Shown: one piece after another, positions 1 to 11,144 of the stretch
Layout: every line of letters starts with the position of its first letter
Position numbering within the stretch: position 1 is the first letter of the stretch
DNA from: Eulemur rufifrons
Lineage: Eukaryota; Chordata; Mammalia; Primates; Lemuridae
Reading direction: 5' to 3'
Length of the DNA: 64,000 bases
NCBI RefSeq assembly: GCF_041146395.1
Contig: NC_090989.1
Location: forward strand, 122,077,501 to 122,141,500
The notes under the pieces: model-generated
What the model saw: only the letters and a program-made list of their open reading frames with translations
Database searches by the model: none
Told to the model about the DNA's origin: nothing
Program-made: the position numbers and the translations under genes

Positions 1-49
1 ATTTAAGAGTTTGACATGAAAAAAAAAATGTTTATTTTTCCTTTTATAG
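1..49 (+). other. TOPBP1: 3' end of the last TOPBP1 intron
   Basis: A pyrimidine-rich stretch ends in an AG at 48-49, directly before the coding exon at 50. This is a normal acceptor. The rest of the gene lies off the left edge. Confidence 0.85.
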
Positions 50-193
50 GAATCCCCTCCTCACATAGAAAAATACTGTCTACCAGAAGCTGTTGCATTT
101 CTTCAGAACAATAAGGAACCTGAGGCCGGATTATCACAAAAGAGGAAAGCTCCTACAGAGAAAAATAAGATCAAGCGACCTAGAGTACAGTGA
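50..193 (+). CDS. TOPBP1: TOPBP1 terminal coding exon (C-terminal 47 residues)
   Basis: Seen: an acceptor AG is followed by 47 codons in phase 0 (starting E-S-P-P-H-I-E-K-Y-C) and a TGA at 191-193. The tail is lysine/arginine rich (QKRKAP, then KNKIKRPRV), a typical basic nuclear localisation signal. Known: TOPBP1 is a nuclear scaffold with multiple BRCT domains that activates ATR-ATRIP at stalled replication forks and takes part in replication initiation; its extreme C-terminus carries the NLS. No BRCT domain is encoded in this fragment, because upstream exons are outside the window. The assignment rests on recognising the C-terminal sequence and on the convergent CDV3 neighbour, which matches the primate gene order. 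Confidence 0.9.
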   Translation, partial: ESPPHIEKYCLPEAVAFLQNNKEPEAGLSQKRKAPTEKNKIKRPRVQ

Positions 194-775
194 TTGTAGC
201 TACTCTTTAGTTACTAAACATTAAATTTTTTTAAAAAGCCTGAATGTTACTGTGATGGATTTGTGTAGTAGTTAAAAGATGAGTACCTGAAGAATTTTGC
301 TTCAGAGTGTAATGATGCCCCCACTTGAGTTTTGAACACCTGAAATTTTAATCACTGAAACATTAATAAAAAGTTACTGAAATAACAGCATAGTACAGCT
401 AGCTTGTTGTTAAACTCCATTAAGTGTATAAGGAGATTTTTTTTGTCTTTCTTTGTTGTTGTAAATATCTGAGGCTGTAGCTTGGAATTTTTAGCAAGGT
501 GGTGGATTTTGCTTTAAAATGTCAGCCTTAATTCATGACAAGAGTTATCAATTGGGATTTATTTATGTTTTCCCTGATTTTTATCTTCTCACCATGTTAC
601 CTCTTTTTAACAGGAGCCTGAGCACAGGGTTTAATGAGGAAGCTGGGGTTTAAACTTCAACATGTATGTATATATGTATATGTATGTTTGTACAAATCTC
701 CATGATGTTTGCCAGGTTTGGGTGCCAAAACTTGGAAAATACGACAATAAAGAATAAAAGTTGTAACTGAAATTA
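194..775 (+). other. TOPBP1: TOPBP1 3' UTR
   Basis: AT-rich non-coding sequence after the TGA. Canonical AATAAA signals lie at 365-370, 746-751 and 753-758. The last pair would place cleavage near 770-780, giving a UTR of about 580 nt; use of 365-370 would give a short form. A (TATG)n-like stretch sits at about 661-690. The exact end is inferred. Confidence 0.65.
746..758 (+). terminator. TOPBP1: Polyadenylation signals of TOPBP1 (tandem AATAAA)
   Basis: Two AATAAA hexamers (746-751 and 753-758) lie at the distal end of the TOPBP1 3' UTR. Choice of the distal pair over 365-370 is inferred. Confidence 0.6.
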
Positions 776-1994
776 GTATTAAAATGTGTTCAGATAAGTT
801 TTTTACTATTTAGAATAATTTATTTAGAATATTTAGAATTATAGAGGCTAGGTAAAAAAAATACTTTTATTGGGCAAAAAAAGCATTTCAGTTGTATTAG
901 CCTTTATTATGCTAACCCTAAACACCAGATACTATGTGTATTACCATAATCCTCTAACTATAAAAGCAGCTCATCTCATTTTGAGGGATAAATCAGAATC
1001 TGTTAGGACTGTAATTTTGATGCCAACTGTTTAATTCCTAATGATTATTTGAAAGGCAAACTCAAAAAAAAAAAAAAAAAAAACAGTGAAAAAGAGAGAG
1101 AGTCCTCACCTTGGACACGAAACCTTTTAAGTTTTTATCAGATGTTCTTCAAAATGGAGTAGAGGGTGTCCCTGCCCCTCAAGAGAACTGGCACTTGGAA
1201 GTTTTCAATTTTGAGATAGTTCACAGTTTAGGACGATGCAAATTGTACACAGAGAAATCGGTAGCATTGTCATGTAAACATTGCCCTCTCACCCTTCTCC
1301 AAACAAAAACCACCTGGTTTTATCAGCTGTTTTATGTTAGCGGAATCATTCCATAGATATGCAATGTTTCCTTAAATTTTACCACTTAAAATTCTTTGAG
1401 CATTGATAAATTTTATGATCCTATTTCTTTCTATCCCAGATAAAATTACCTTATCTACCATTTTCTTTTCTGCCAAAATTCTGAGCTATTTTCCAGTTCA
1501 GGTCTTAGACGCATGCTGTACAATTCCAAGGCTCCAGATCCCAGTCTCCTCCCAACTCTCCAGCATCTATCTGCCCACACCCTACATAAACCACTTAAAC
1601 TCTGGCTTTGGCTCATAGTCTGTAAATGTCCTAATGCCAGCAAGAATAACGTCTTGCACAAACAATTCCAAGCATAGGTCATTCTCTCCTTTAAAGTGTG
1701 TGTGTGGGGGGGGGGCTTCCTTTGATTATTCTGATTTTGAGTTTCTCCTCAGAATTGCTACACTATTTTAATCTCTGATACTTAAATTAGCACCACATAT
1801 CCCTCCATGAGTTTTCTTGTGCATTAGTCTGATTTCACCAACATGCATTGACTCAGTAGGACTCCGGAGCCTATAAGGTAGTGCATGGGATTCAGCAGCA
1901 AATGCATAGAGAACACTTGATCTCTCAGAGCTTAAAGAGACAGGAATCCTTAAAGTAGATACAGTACTCAATTATACTTAAGATTTAGTATTTA
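776..1994. other. Intergenic, no gene seen
   Basis: AT-rich unique or strongly decayed sequence downstream of TOPBP1. It contains a pure A run at 1064-1083 followed by a short GA tract, and a G run near 1708-1717. Short open frames here show no recognisable protein. Confidence 0.5.
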
Positions 1995-2367
1995 TATTGT
2001 AATGGACCTAGTTGTGTCTCCCCAAATTAACAGGTTAAAACTTAAACCCCAACGTGACCATTTGCAGAGAGAGCCTTTAAGGAGGTAATTAAGGTTACAT
2101 GAGGTCATAAGAATGGGGCCCTAATCCAACAGGAGAGGAAGAGACACCAGGAGTACGCATGCCCAGAGGAAAGTCCTGTAAGGAACAGTGAGAAGATGGC
2201 TGTCTGTGTACACTCCAGGAAGAAAAGCCTCACCAGATACCAACCCTGCTGGCTCCTTGATTTTGGATTTCCAACCTCCAGAACTGTGACAAAATAAATT
2301 TCTGTTCTTTAAGCCACCCAACCTTGCTGTTCTGTTACAGTAGCCCAAGCAGACCAATAACAATACT
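1995..2367 (+). mobile_element. MaLR solo LTR (MST/MLT1 type)
   Basis: Recognised by the block order of MaLR LTRs: the 'tgtctccccaaatt' start region, 'aggtaattaaggtt..gaggtcat', 'cctccagaactgtgacaaaataaatttctgt' split by decay, and 'aagccaccca' near the end. Strongly diverged, no internal region. The AATAAA inside it is the ancestral LTR polyA signal. Confidence 0.8.
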
Positions 2368-2554
2368 ACAGTGCAAAGGTTTTTAGCCTGGGGCCCAGGA
2401 TGCCCACGAGTGGACATGGGCACAATTTTATACACGAGCATTTTTAGGGTAGAGCTCATAATTCTAGTTTAGATCTATGACGTCCCACCCAAAAGTCACA
2501 AACCCCACTGCTCTAATCTAAACCTGTTATTTCATATAGGTTGCTTTATATCAG

Positions 2555-2696
2555 GGGTTGGCTTTTTCTATAAAAGGACAGATAACAAACATTTTAAGCT
2601 TTGTGACATTTTCCCACCAACCTTTTAAAAATGTAAAAACCATTCTTAGCTTGAGGCCGTACAAAAATAGGTACTGGGCCATAGTTGACTGACCCC
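2555..2696 (+). mobile_element. Decayed MER-type DNA transposon fragment
   Basis: Contains the mammalian MER-family pattern beginning 'ggttggctttttctataaaagg' (ancestral 'ggcaaactttttctgtaaagggcc') and ending 'ccatagttgactgacccctgc'. A second, antisense copy of the family lies at 16490-16697. I do not name the exact subfamily. Confidence 0.55.
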
Positions 2697-2975
2697 TGCT
2701 CCATTATCCCTAAAAATATTTTTAACTCTAGATCTGCCAACAAGCAAGGCACCCAGCTCTGTTTTGCTACCACCCTATGAGTAGTACTGGTCATTAGGCA
2801 GAGCTGCTTAATGCTTAACATTTGGGAATCTTCAATGAAAATTATCAGCTGTTTTAAATTTGTGAGGTATTTATGGGAAAGGGGGAACCATGGTACAGAT
2901 ATTTAATGTAAGCTCTTTTCAAGCCGTAAAAGAATGTTAAAGAAAATTTAAAAAGCAATAGAAACTGATAAACAA

Positions 2976-3121
2976 GCCGCATGTGGTGGCTTAAACGTGT
3001 AGTCCCAGCTACTGGAGAGGCTGAGGCGGGAGGACCGCTTGAGCTTAGGAGTTCAGTTTGAGGCTGCAGTCAGCTACAATAGTGGCCGCTGCACTCCAGA
3101 CTGGGCAACAGAGCGAGACCT
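2976..3121 (+). mobile_element. Free 7SL-derived monomer (FLAM/FAM-like Alu ancestor)
   Basis: A single 7SL-like monomer: GCCGCATGTGGTGGC start, 'cccagctactggagaggctgaggcgggagg', then 'gcactccagactgggcaacagagcgagacc'. There is no second monomer and no 31-base right-arm insertion, so this is a monomeric SINE and not half of an Alu dimer. Confidence 0.75.
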
Positions 3122-3239
3122 CACCTCTCAACTGCTCATCTCTTAAAAAACCCTGATAAATGAGAGTTGAGCAATTATCCTGCCATATCAACATGAACTA
3201 CATGCATTTCAGTATAACATGATAGTTGTGGAAAAAGCT

Positions 3240-3625
3240 CTCTGTACAGAATAATTCCAGGTAATGAACGATAGAAGCACACCATTTACAGCTCCTAATG
3301 AGATCACAGATCTAGGCAGTGATCGTCAGTAACTGCAAAAACCATTACATAAAAGGCAAATGGGGAATTTTATAATGACAGATCAAGCTGACAACATGTA
3401 AACTCATTGATCCCTCAAGACAACCAATTACGTGGCTCTGATGTGATGCGATAGGAAGCAGAGAACACCATCTATGAAGTATTCTTGTCCCTACTCCTGT
3501 TAATTAGACTCTCATTTGATCAAGCCTCCAGATCTATGTAGAATCAGTCGACACTGAGTCAGGATACAAAACCATACTTGAAACTTTAAAGAATTGTTAA
3601 TTAGTAAAAGCTACTAAAAGGGATA
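3240..3625 (+). mobile_element. Old L1 (L1M-type) 3' UTR fragment
   Basis: Resembles 3' UTR blocks of ancient L1M elements ('agatctaggcagtgatcgtc', 'gatcaagctgacaacatgtaaactc', 'cttgaaactttaaagaattg'). A second block of the same class resumes at 4605, so both may belong to one insertion split by about 1 kb of foreign sequence. The family call is from memory of consensus patterns. Confidence 0.45.
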
Positions 3626-4604
3626 AAAAGGAGTATACAAGTAGCAACTGTAGAAAGCAACTACTACCCTAACACAGGAGAGGGAGGAGGGAAGGAACTT
3701 GGACACTTAGAAGAGGACAGCATCCTCTCCCCAAGACAGTCACACTTCAGCAAATTAAGTGGTGGAGAAACTTGCTGGAGGCTAACGGCCTCAGCTGACC
3801 TAGACTGCCACTAGGTGGCAGGAAAACCTGCCAGGGGCTCTGGGCCCCAGCTGACCATGGGAAGCAGTGCTGCAGTGGGGAGAAGCTTGGAGGGTGTGGA
3901 CTGCTGCGGAACCATGAGAGCCACACACACACACACCACTTCCTGGCTCTACCACGTGGCCCATCCACCGACCACCATGGAAAACAGCACACCAGGAAGT
4001 GAAGTCCCTTCCTCCTGCTCTAGCTTTCCACTGTCTCAACAGTGCCGTATACTGACAACACAGTCTGTTGATAATGGAACCAGGTAAGTGTCGCACTTGG
4101 CTTCTGCTACTCAGATCCCACAGTCCTCGCTGAGATCAGGGAGCTCATCTCAACGGCACAGTCGTGCCTGCCCTCAGGAGAGCAGCCACAGAGATTTCAG
4201 GGATGTGGGTGCTTCCCTCACCAACATACTTCTCAATGTCTTAATCAAGAGGGGTCTTGCGGCCCTCCTCAGAGGGTGTAGTTTGGGAGACGGGATGCAC
4301 AGGTTGCACGTGATAAATCCACTCCAACGTTCCTATCTCCCTAAGCCTAATCCTCCACCTCCAGCATCTCAACTTCATTAAACACAGGCCACCACGGAGT
4401 CCAAGTTTCAGTCAACCAACCAAGTAAGCTCCAGAATGTGGTAAGTGCACCCATACCAATGAATTCCAGCTCAATCTAGCGTTGTAACTGCACTCTACCC
4501 ATTTATAGGAAACGTAGAAAGGCAATACGGTGTGGAAAACTCTGCAAGCCAAGTGACCAGGTTTCCTCAATAACTAAATTGGTTAAAAAAGAATAAAGTG
4601 GGGG
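3626..4604. other. Unrecognised intergenic block between two L1M pieces
   Basis: Higher GC than its surroundings, with overlapping open frames of 80-98 codons on both strands that resemble no protein I know. Contains a short CA repeat (3927-3944) and a perfect CTCF-core match at 3808-3820. Could be an inserted LTR-type element; not recognised. Confidence 0.35.
3808..3820 (+). promoter_or_regulatory. Candidate CTCF-binding motif
   Basis: ccactaggtggca matches the CTCF core CCASYAGRKGGCR at every position. It lies between the convergent 3' ends of TOPBP1 and CDV3. Occupancy is not shown by sequence alone. Confidence 0.45.
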
Positions 4605-4980
4605 AATTAAGGGAGACTTAGAAAACTAAAAGCAATGGGGTCATCTTTATCTGGATTGTTTTTCAAAAAAAACCAACTGTAAAGCACCATGAGAAATAAG
4701 AGAAATGTTAACATCAACAGGATATTTGATATTACAGAAAAGTTGCGTAGGTGTGATAATGGCGTTTTGGTTGCTAAGTCTCTATCCCTTGGTGTAGTAT
4801 TTATGGATGAAGTAGGTCTGGGATTAGCTTTAAAATAATCCAGGAAATGGAGAGGGTGTTCACAGGTAAAATAAGAGTGGCCACAAACTGATAATTGTTG
4901 AAGCTGGACTAGGGGCTCAAGGGCATTTATTATGCTATAACTATTTTATTTGAAAAATTTCATCATAAAACAGTCTTCAA
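4605..4980 (+). mobile_element. Old L1 (L1M-type) 3' UTR end
   Basis: Shows the widespread L1M 3' end pattern: 'ggtgtgataatgg', 'gggattagctttaaaataatccagg', 'aaactgataattgttgaagctgg', then 'ttatgctataactatttta'. Diverged and non-coding. Confidence 0.6.
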
Positions 4981-5231
4981 AAAATAAAATCCCACCCCCA
5001 GCAGTCAAAAACAAACAAACAAAAAGGATAGTACAACTCACCTCAACATTAGGAATTTTCTGCTGCTTTGAGGGGAGCCTGAAGTGAGGCTCTAGTGCAT
5101 CCACAATCACCTTGGGGAAGCGACAGGGTAAAAAAGTACTTTCGAGTCAAATTCAAAAGAGCTTTCCCATTTTCCTCCTCCAGCCTTAAATCTGGGGAGA
5201 GGAGTGGAAGCAAAGCCTCATGGGTAAGAAC

Positions 5232-5413
5232 ATGCGGTAGCCAGAACACCTGGGTTGGAATCCTGGCTCCTTCGTTACTAGCTGTGACTTCAAGCAAGCT
5301 ATTTCACCTTTCAGAACCTATTTCCCTGTCTTTAAGGCATTTTCAGGGTTAAACAAGACATTTGGTACCTGTTTAGAACAGTGCCTGGCCTAAGGTTAAA
5401 AACTATTAATATA
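5232..5413 (-). mobile_element. MIR SINE
   Basis: Reverse-complement MIR pattern: 'acctgggttggaatcctggctcc', 'actagctgtgacttcaagcaagc', and 'agaacagtgcctggcc' at the far end. Nearby, 5049-5231 and 5414-6228 show no recognised element or gene. Confidence 0.75.
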
Positions 5414-6228
5414 TAAATAATTTTTTAAAATTCCAGTGAGTGATTTAACACTCTTGCTAGGCTGGAGCTAAAGTTTTAAAAACAGAAGAGGATATCAGGG
5501 CAGAACAAAGGAATATGATGGAAGCGTGCAACCTGCTCTTCACCCCATTACCATGGTGTCACTGAGGTTGGGAGTGCCTGACTTCCAGGTTTAATTCAGA
5601 TTCTAATTAAAGGCATAAATTTGAACTGTAAAAATCAGGGAAATCCAGGAATAAAGCTACAATAGTCTCAGCAAGTTAAAACCAAAGACAAGCCTAAGAG
5701 ACTCTAGTCGGTGCCCAAACCTGATTAAAAAGGATGCTTAAGTGCAACCCACATGACCTTTAAATGGCAGGAACTGGTAAGTAAACTGAACCACAGACCA
5801 AGAGTGCAGGCAGTCCACGCGTCTGAGGTTCCAATTCCTAAGCAGATGAGCTGTAGGATTCTGCAGCTGCCGAAGGTTGTCTCTGGAAAAGTTAATTAAT
5901 TAGGGTTCAATTCATAGTCACCAGGGAGAACTGAAGAATTCTACAGAAACCATTAAAATCCAGGTGCTGTAACTGAGAACATAATGGAAGGGCAAATTAA
6001 AAGTAGCCAGGAGTAATGAAGGGCAGATTAACAGTGAGTAAATTCTGGAATGGTTAGAGATTTATTGTCAAGAGACAAGTCAAACAGAATGAATATATTG
6101 TTAGAGAAGGTTAGCAAGTGGCTATAGAAATCATATCGATGGTGAGGTAGTTATCTAAGAAATGAACATGAAATATAAAAAGTGGTCCTTATACTGATAA
6201 TTACAAAACTATAAAAAGGTGTACATGT

Positions 6229-6530
6229 GGCCAGGTGTGGTGGCGCAGGCTTGTAATCCTAGCACTTTGGGAGGCTGAGGCGGGTGGATCACTTGAGGTT
6301 AGGAGTTAGTTCGACAAGCCTGAGCAAAAGTGAGACCCCATCTCTACAAAAAATAGAAAAAATTAGCTGGGTGTGGTGGCACAAGCCTGCAGTCCCAGTT
6401 ACTCAGGAGGCTGAGGCAGGAGGATCACTTGAGCCCAGGAGTTGGAAGTTGCAGTGAGCTATGATTGTGCCACGGCACTCTAGCCTGGGCAACAAAGTGA
6501 GACCGTGTCTCCAACAACAACAAAAAAGAA
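6229..6530 (+). mobile_element. Alu SINE, full dimer
   Basis: Left monomer from GGCCAGGTGTGGTGGCGC, middle A-rich linker at about 6350, and right monomer ending in a CAA-rich tail. Lacks the long lemur-type linker, so it is an older Alu (J-like). Confidence 0.9.
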
Positions 6531-6725
6531 TTTAGTATTTTAGCTTACGGGTCTTTTCCCCACTTCGGTAGCCATTTCCCCTCATTTAGCAGTATCCAAA
6601 AATTTAGAAATATGGTAATCCTTTTGGGGTAAGAATGCAATTTAAGGGATTTCCTACATAAACTAGCCCTGTGATTGTTTTCCAGCTCGCTATAAGGGAA
6701 GTACTTTATCTCTTATTCTGACATA

Positions 6726-6903
6726 ACCCAGTGGCTCCCAAATTTTGTAGCATATTAGAATTACCTGTGGAACTTAAAGAAAAATCCCTCTGCTAGGTCA
6801 CACCCCATACCAATTAAATCAGAATGTCTGGGGGTGGGAATCAGGCATCAGTAATTTTTTAAGAGACCTAGATTATTCAAAAATGCAATTTAAGAACCAT
6901 AGA
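6726..6903 (+). mobile_element. MER5A (hAT-Charlie) non-autonomous DNA transposon
   Basis: Starts with the hAT terminal CAGTGGCTCCCAAA and continues 'agaattacctgtgg', 'aaatcagaatgtctgggggtggg', 'aatcaggcatcagtaat'. About 180 bp, near the family's usual 189 bp. Confidence 0.7.
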
Positions 6904-8445
<1,542 letters not shown>

Positions 8446-8940
8446 CTCTCATTCCTTTGTTCTCCTCCTGATCTCTGATTATTCCTATTAATTTATTTCC
8501 ACTCCTTACATACAGATTCTGAACAACTCTGCGTTCCTTTTTTAGTCACCACACCCATGGTCTGACCTCTCTCAATTCTGACCCCACACCCCCAACCTCC
8601 TGACATCTCCACCTATTCAACCCCAAACCAATTTCACATTCTAATAGACTGAGATACAAAAGTAAAATGTTTAGTGTGCCAAATAGAGTAATTACTACAG
8701 AGGAGTCTTTTCTAACAAATGGTTCGGGGCAAGTAGATATCCACATGCAGAATGAAGTTGGACCCCTAACTCACATATACAAAAATTAACTCAAAATGGA
8801 TTAAAGACCTAAATGAAAGAGCTAAAACTATAAAGCTTAGAAGAAAATAAGCATATATCTTTGTGACCTTGGGTTAGGCAATGGTTTCTTAGACATGACA
8901 TTCAAAGGATAAGCGACTAAAGCAAAAATAAATTGGACTT

Positions 8941-9282
8941 GGCCGGGCGCGGTGGCTCATGCCTGTAATCCTAGCACTCTGGGAGGCTGAGGCGGGTGGA
9001 TCGCTCGAGGTCAGGAGTTCGAGACCACCCTGAGCAAGAGTGAGACCCCGTCTCTACTAAAAATAGAAAGAAATTATATGGACAACTAAAATATATATAT
9101 ACAAAAAATTAGCCGGGCATGGTGGCACATGCCTGTAGTCCCAGCTACTCGGGAGGCTGAGGCAGTAGGATCACTTAAGTCCAGGAGTTTGAGGTTGCTG
9201 TGAGCTAGACTGACGCCACGGCACTCACTCTAGCCCGGGCAACCGAGTGAGACTCTGTCTCAAAATAAATAAATAAATAAAT
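8941..9282 (+). mobile_element. Strepsirrhine-type Alu with intact target-site duplication
   Basis: GGCCGGGCGCGGTGGCTCATG start, extended AT-rich linker ('gaaattatatggacaac' and TA repeats), right monomer with 'gctagactgacgccacggcactcac', and a (AAAT)n tail. Flanked by a perfect 17-bp direct repeat at 8924-8940 and 9283-9299 within the host L1, so it is a fairly recent insertion. Confidence 0.95.
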
Positions 9283-9311
9283 AAAAATAAATTGGACTTC
9301 ATCAAAATTGA

Positions 9312-9665
9312 ATCAAAAAAAATAAATAAATAAAACCCAGTCTTATTGTCACTGAGGCTGGAGTGTAATGGCACAATCATAGCTCACTGTAACCTCAAAC
9401 TCCTGGCCTCAAGTGATCCTCCCACCTCTGCCTCACTGCAGCTTCAAACTCCTGGACTCAAGCAATCCTCCTGTCTCAGCCTCCCAAGTAGCTGGGACTA
9501 CACATGCATGCCACTATACCTGGCTAATTTTTAAAAATTAAATTTTTATAGACAGGGTCTTGCTATATTGCCCAGGCTGGTCTGGAACTCCTGTTCTCAA
9601 GCCATCCTCCTGTCTCACAGCCTCACTAGTAGGTGGGATTACAGGCAAAAGCCTTGATGCCCTGC
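9312..9665 (-). mobile_element. Rearranged antisense Alu inside the L1
   Basis: Reverse-complement Alu with 'aactcctggcctcaagtgatcctcc' and 'gcccaggctggtctggaactcctg'. The first of these blocks is partly repeated at 9445-9478 ('aaactcctggactcaagcaatcctcc'), an internal duplication of about 50 bp. The tail-side edge is A-rich on the plus strand (9313-9336) where a minus-oriented Alu should show T. A 10-bp direct repeat 'tcaaaattga' (9302-9311 and 9666-9675) brackets the whole insert. Confidence 0.8.
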
Positions 9666-10570
9666 TCAAAATTGACAATTTTGTGCTTCAAAAGACACTA
9701 CACTAAGAAAAGGAAAAAAATGGGAGAAAATATTTGCAATTCACATCTCATAAGGGACTAATACACAGAATAAAGAACTCACAATTCAATAGTAAAACAC
9801 AATTTAAAACTTGACAAAAGATTTGCATAGACATTTTTCCAAAGATATACAAATGACCACTAAGCACGTGAAAAAATGCAAACCAAAGCCACAGTAAGAT
9901 GCTACTTCACACCCACTAGGAAAACTATAATCCAAGAGTCTGAAACAAGAGAAACTGGAATCTTCAGTCATTGCCGGCTTGAATAATATGTGGTGAAGAC
10001 ACTTTCAAAGTTTGGCAGTTCCTCAAGTTACCGTATGACCCAGCAATTTCACCCCTAAGTGCACAGCCAGAGAACTGAAAACATGTGGACCCAAAAACCT
10101 GTACATGAAAGTTCACAGCAACATTATTCATAGTGACAAACTGAAAAAAACCCAAATGTCCAACTGATGCATGTATAAATTAAATATAGCACATCTGACT
10201 TTTTTTTTGCTAGCTCCCTCCCTTCCTGACAACTATTGTTTAGCAATAAAAAGGAATGAAGTATTGACACAGGCCACAACATGGATGAGCCTCAAATACA
10301 TGCTAAGGAAAAAAAGCCAGTCACAGAAGACCCTGTTTAAATAAAATTTCCAGAGTAATATACAGAGACAAAAAAAATAGAATACTGGTGGCTTAAGGCT
10401 CGGGGATGTGGGGGGAAATCAAAAAAATGACTAATAGGTACAGGATTTCTTTTCGAGGTGATGAAAATGTTCAGGAATCAAGAGTGGTGATGGCTGCATA
10501 ACTTTGGAGATATACTAAAAACTTAGCTGTACACTCTAAAAAGGTGACTTTTATTTAAAAAAAAAAGTTT

Positions 10571-11144
10571 AAAAAAACTATGGAGGAAATTAAATGAGGG
10601 AAGATAGGGAGTTTAAGTTTCTGTGTGTATATTCTACTATAAATAGTTCTATCAAAAAAAACCACTTCAATCAAGCACAAAGAATATTCAAATAAATTGT
10701 GAACATTAAACATTTAAACTCCATTACCAAAAGTGACTTGAAGTATACTTTCACTAGTTTAGAAATGAAGCAACTATAATCCAAACTAAATTCTTAAATT
10801 TAAAATTACTCCCCTTTTGGGGAATGTGTAAGTTTCTCAATGGACAAAACCTCAAATCTTGTCTACAGAATAAAACTTAGGTTGCCTTGCCATAGTTTAA
10901 GGTAATAAAATTTAATATAGCAACTAAAACAAAAGTATATTTCAATACTTTTTAAAGATGAAGAATGTTTATCACCGCTTTGCAGCCACTTTTTCCCCAA
11001 CATTCCAAGTGCCCTGCACACATTTCTTAAACACAAAGTACATTCCTGAGTTGAGAGCATCGTCATCTTCCCACAGCAAAAGAGGCATGACGTCAACTCA
11101 TTATGTACAAAGACAAAAGGTTTAATAAAAACCATTAAACTCCA
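10571..11144. other. Intergenic between the L1 end and the CDV3 polyA site
   Basis: AT-rich, unique-looking sequence with no recognised gene or repeat. Confidence 0.45.

Larger units (their letters stand above)
8745..10570 (+). mobile_element. L1 3' end (ORF2 C-terminus plus 3' UTR), split by two Alus
   Basis: L1 pieces at 8745-8940, 9300-9311 and 9666-10570. The left piece carries the ORF2 C-terminal pattern (translating near I-N-S-K-W-I-K-D-L). The right piece has 'cttcaaaagacactac', 'ccgtatgacccagcaatttcacccc' and 'ccaaatgtccaactgatgc'. A 3' UTR follows, ending near 10570. Stop codons and frameshifts make it a dead 5'-truncated copy. About 43 bases at 10200-10242 (T run plus a C/T-rich segment) replace the expected ORF2-end sequence. 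Confidence 0.8.
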
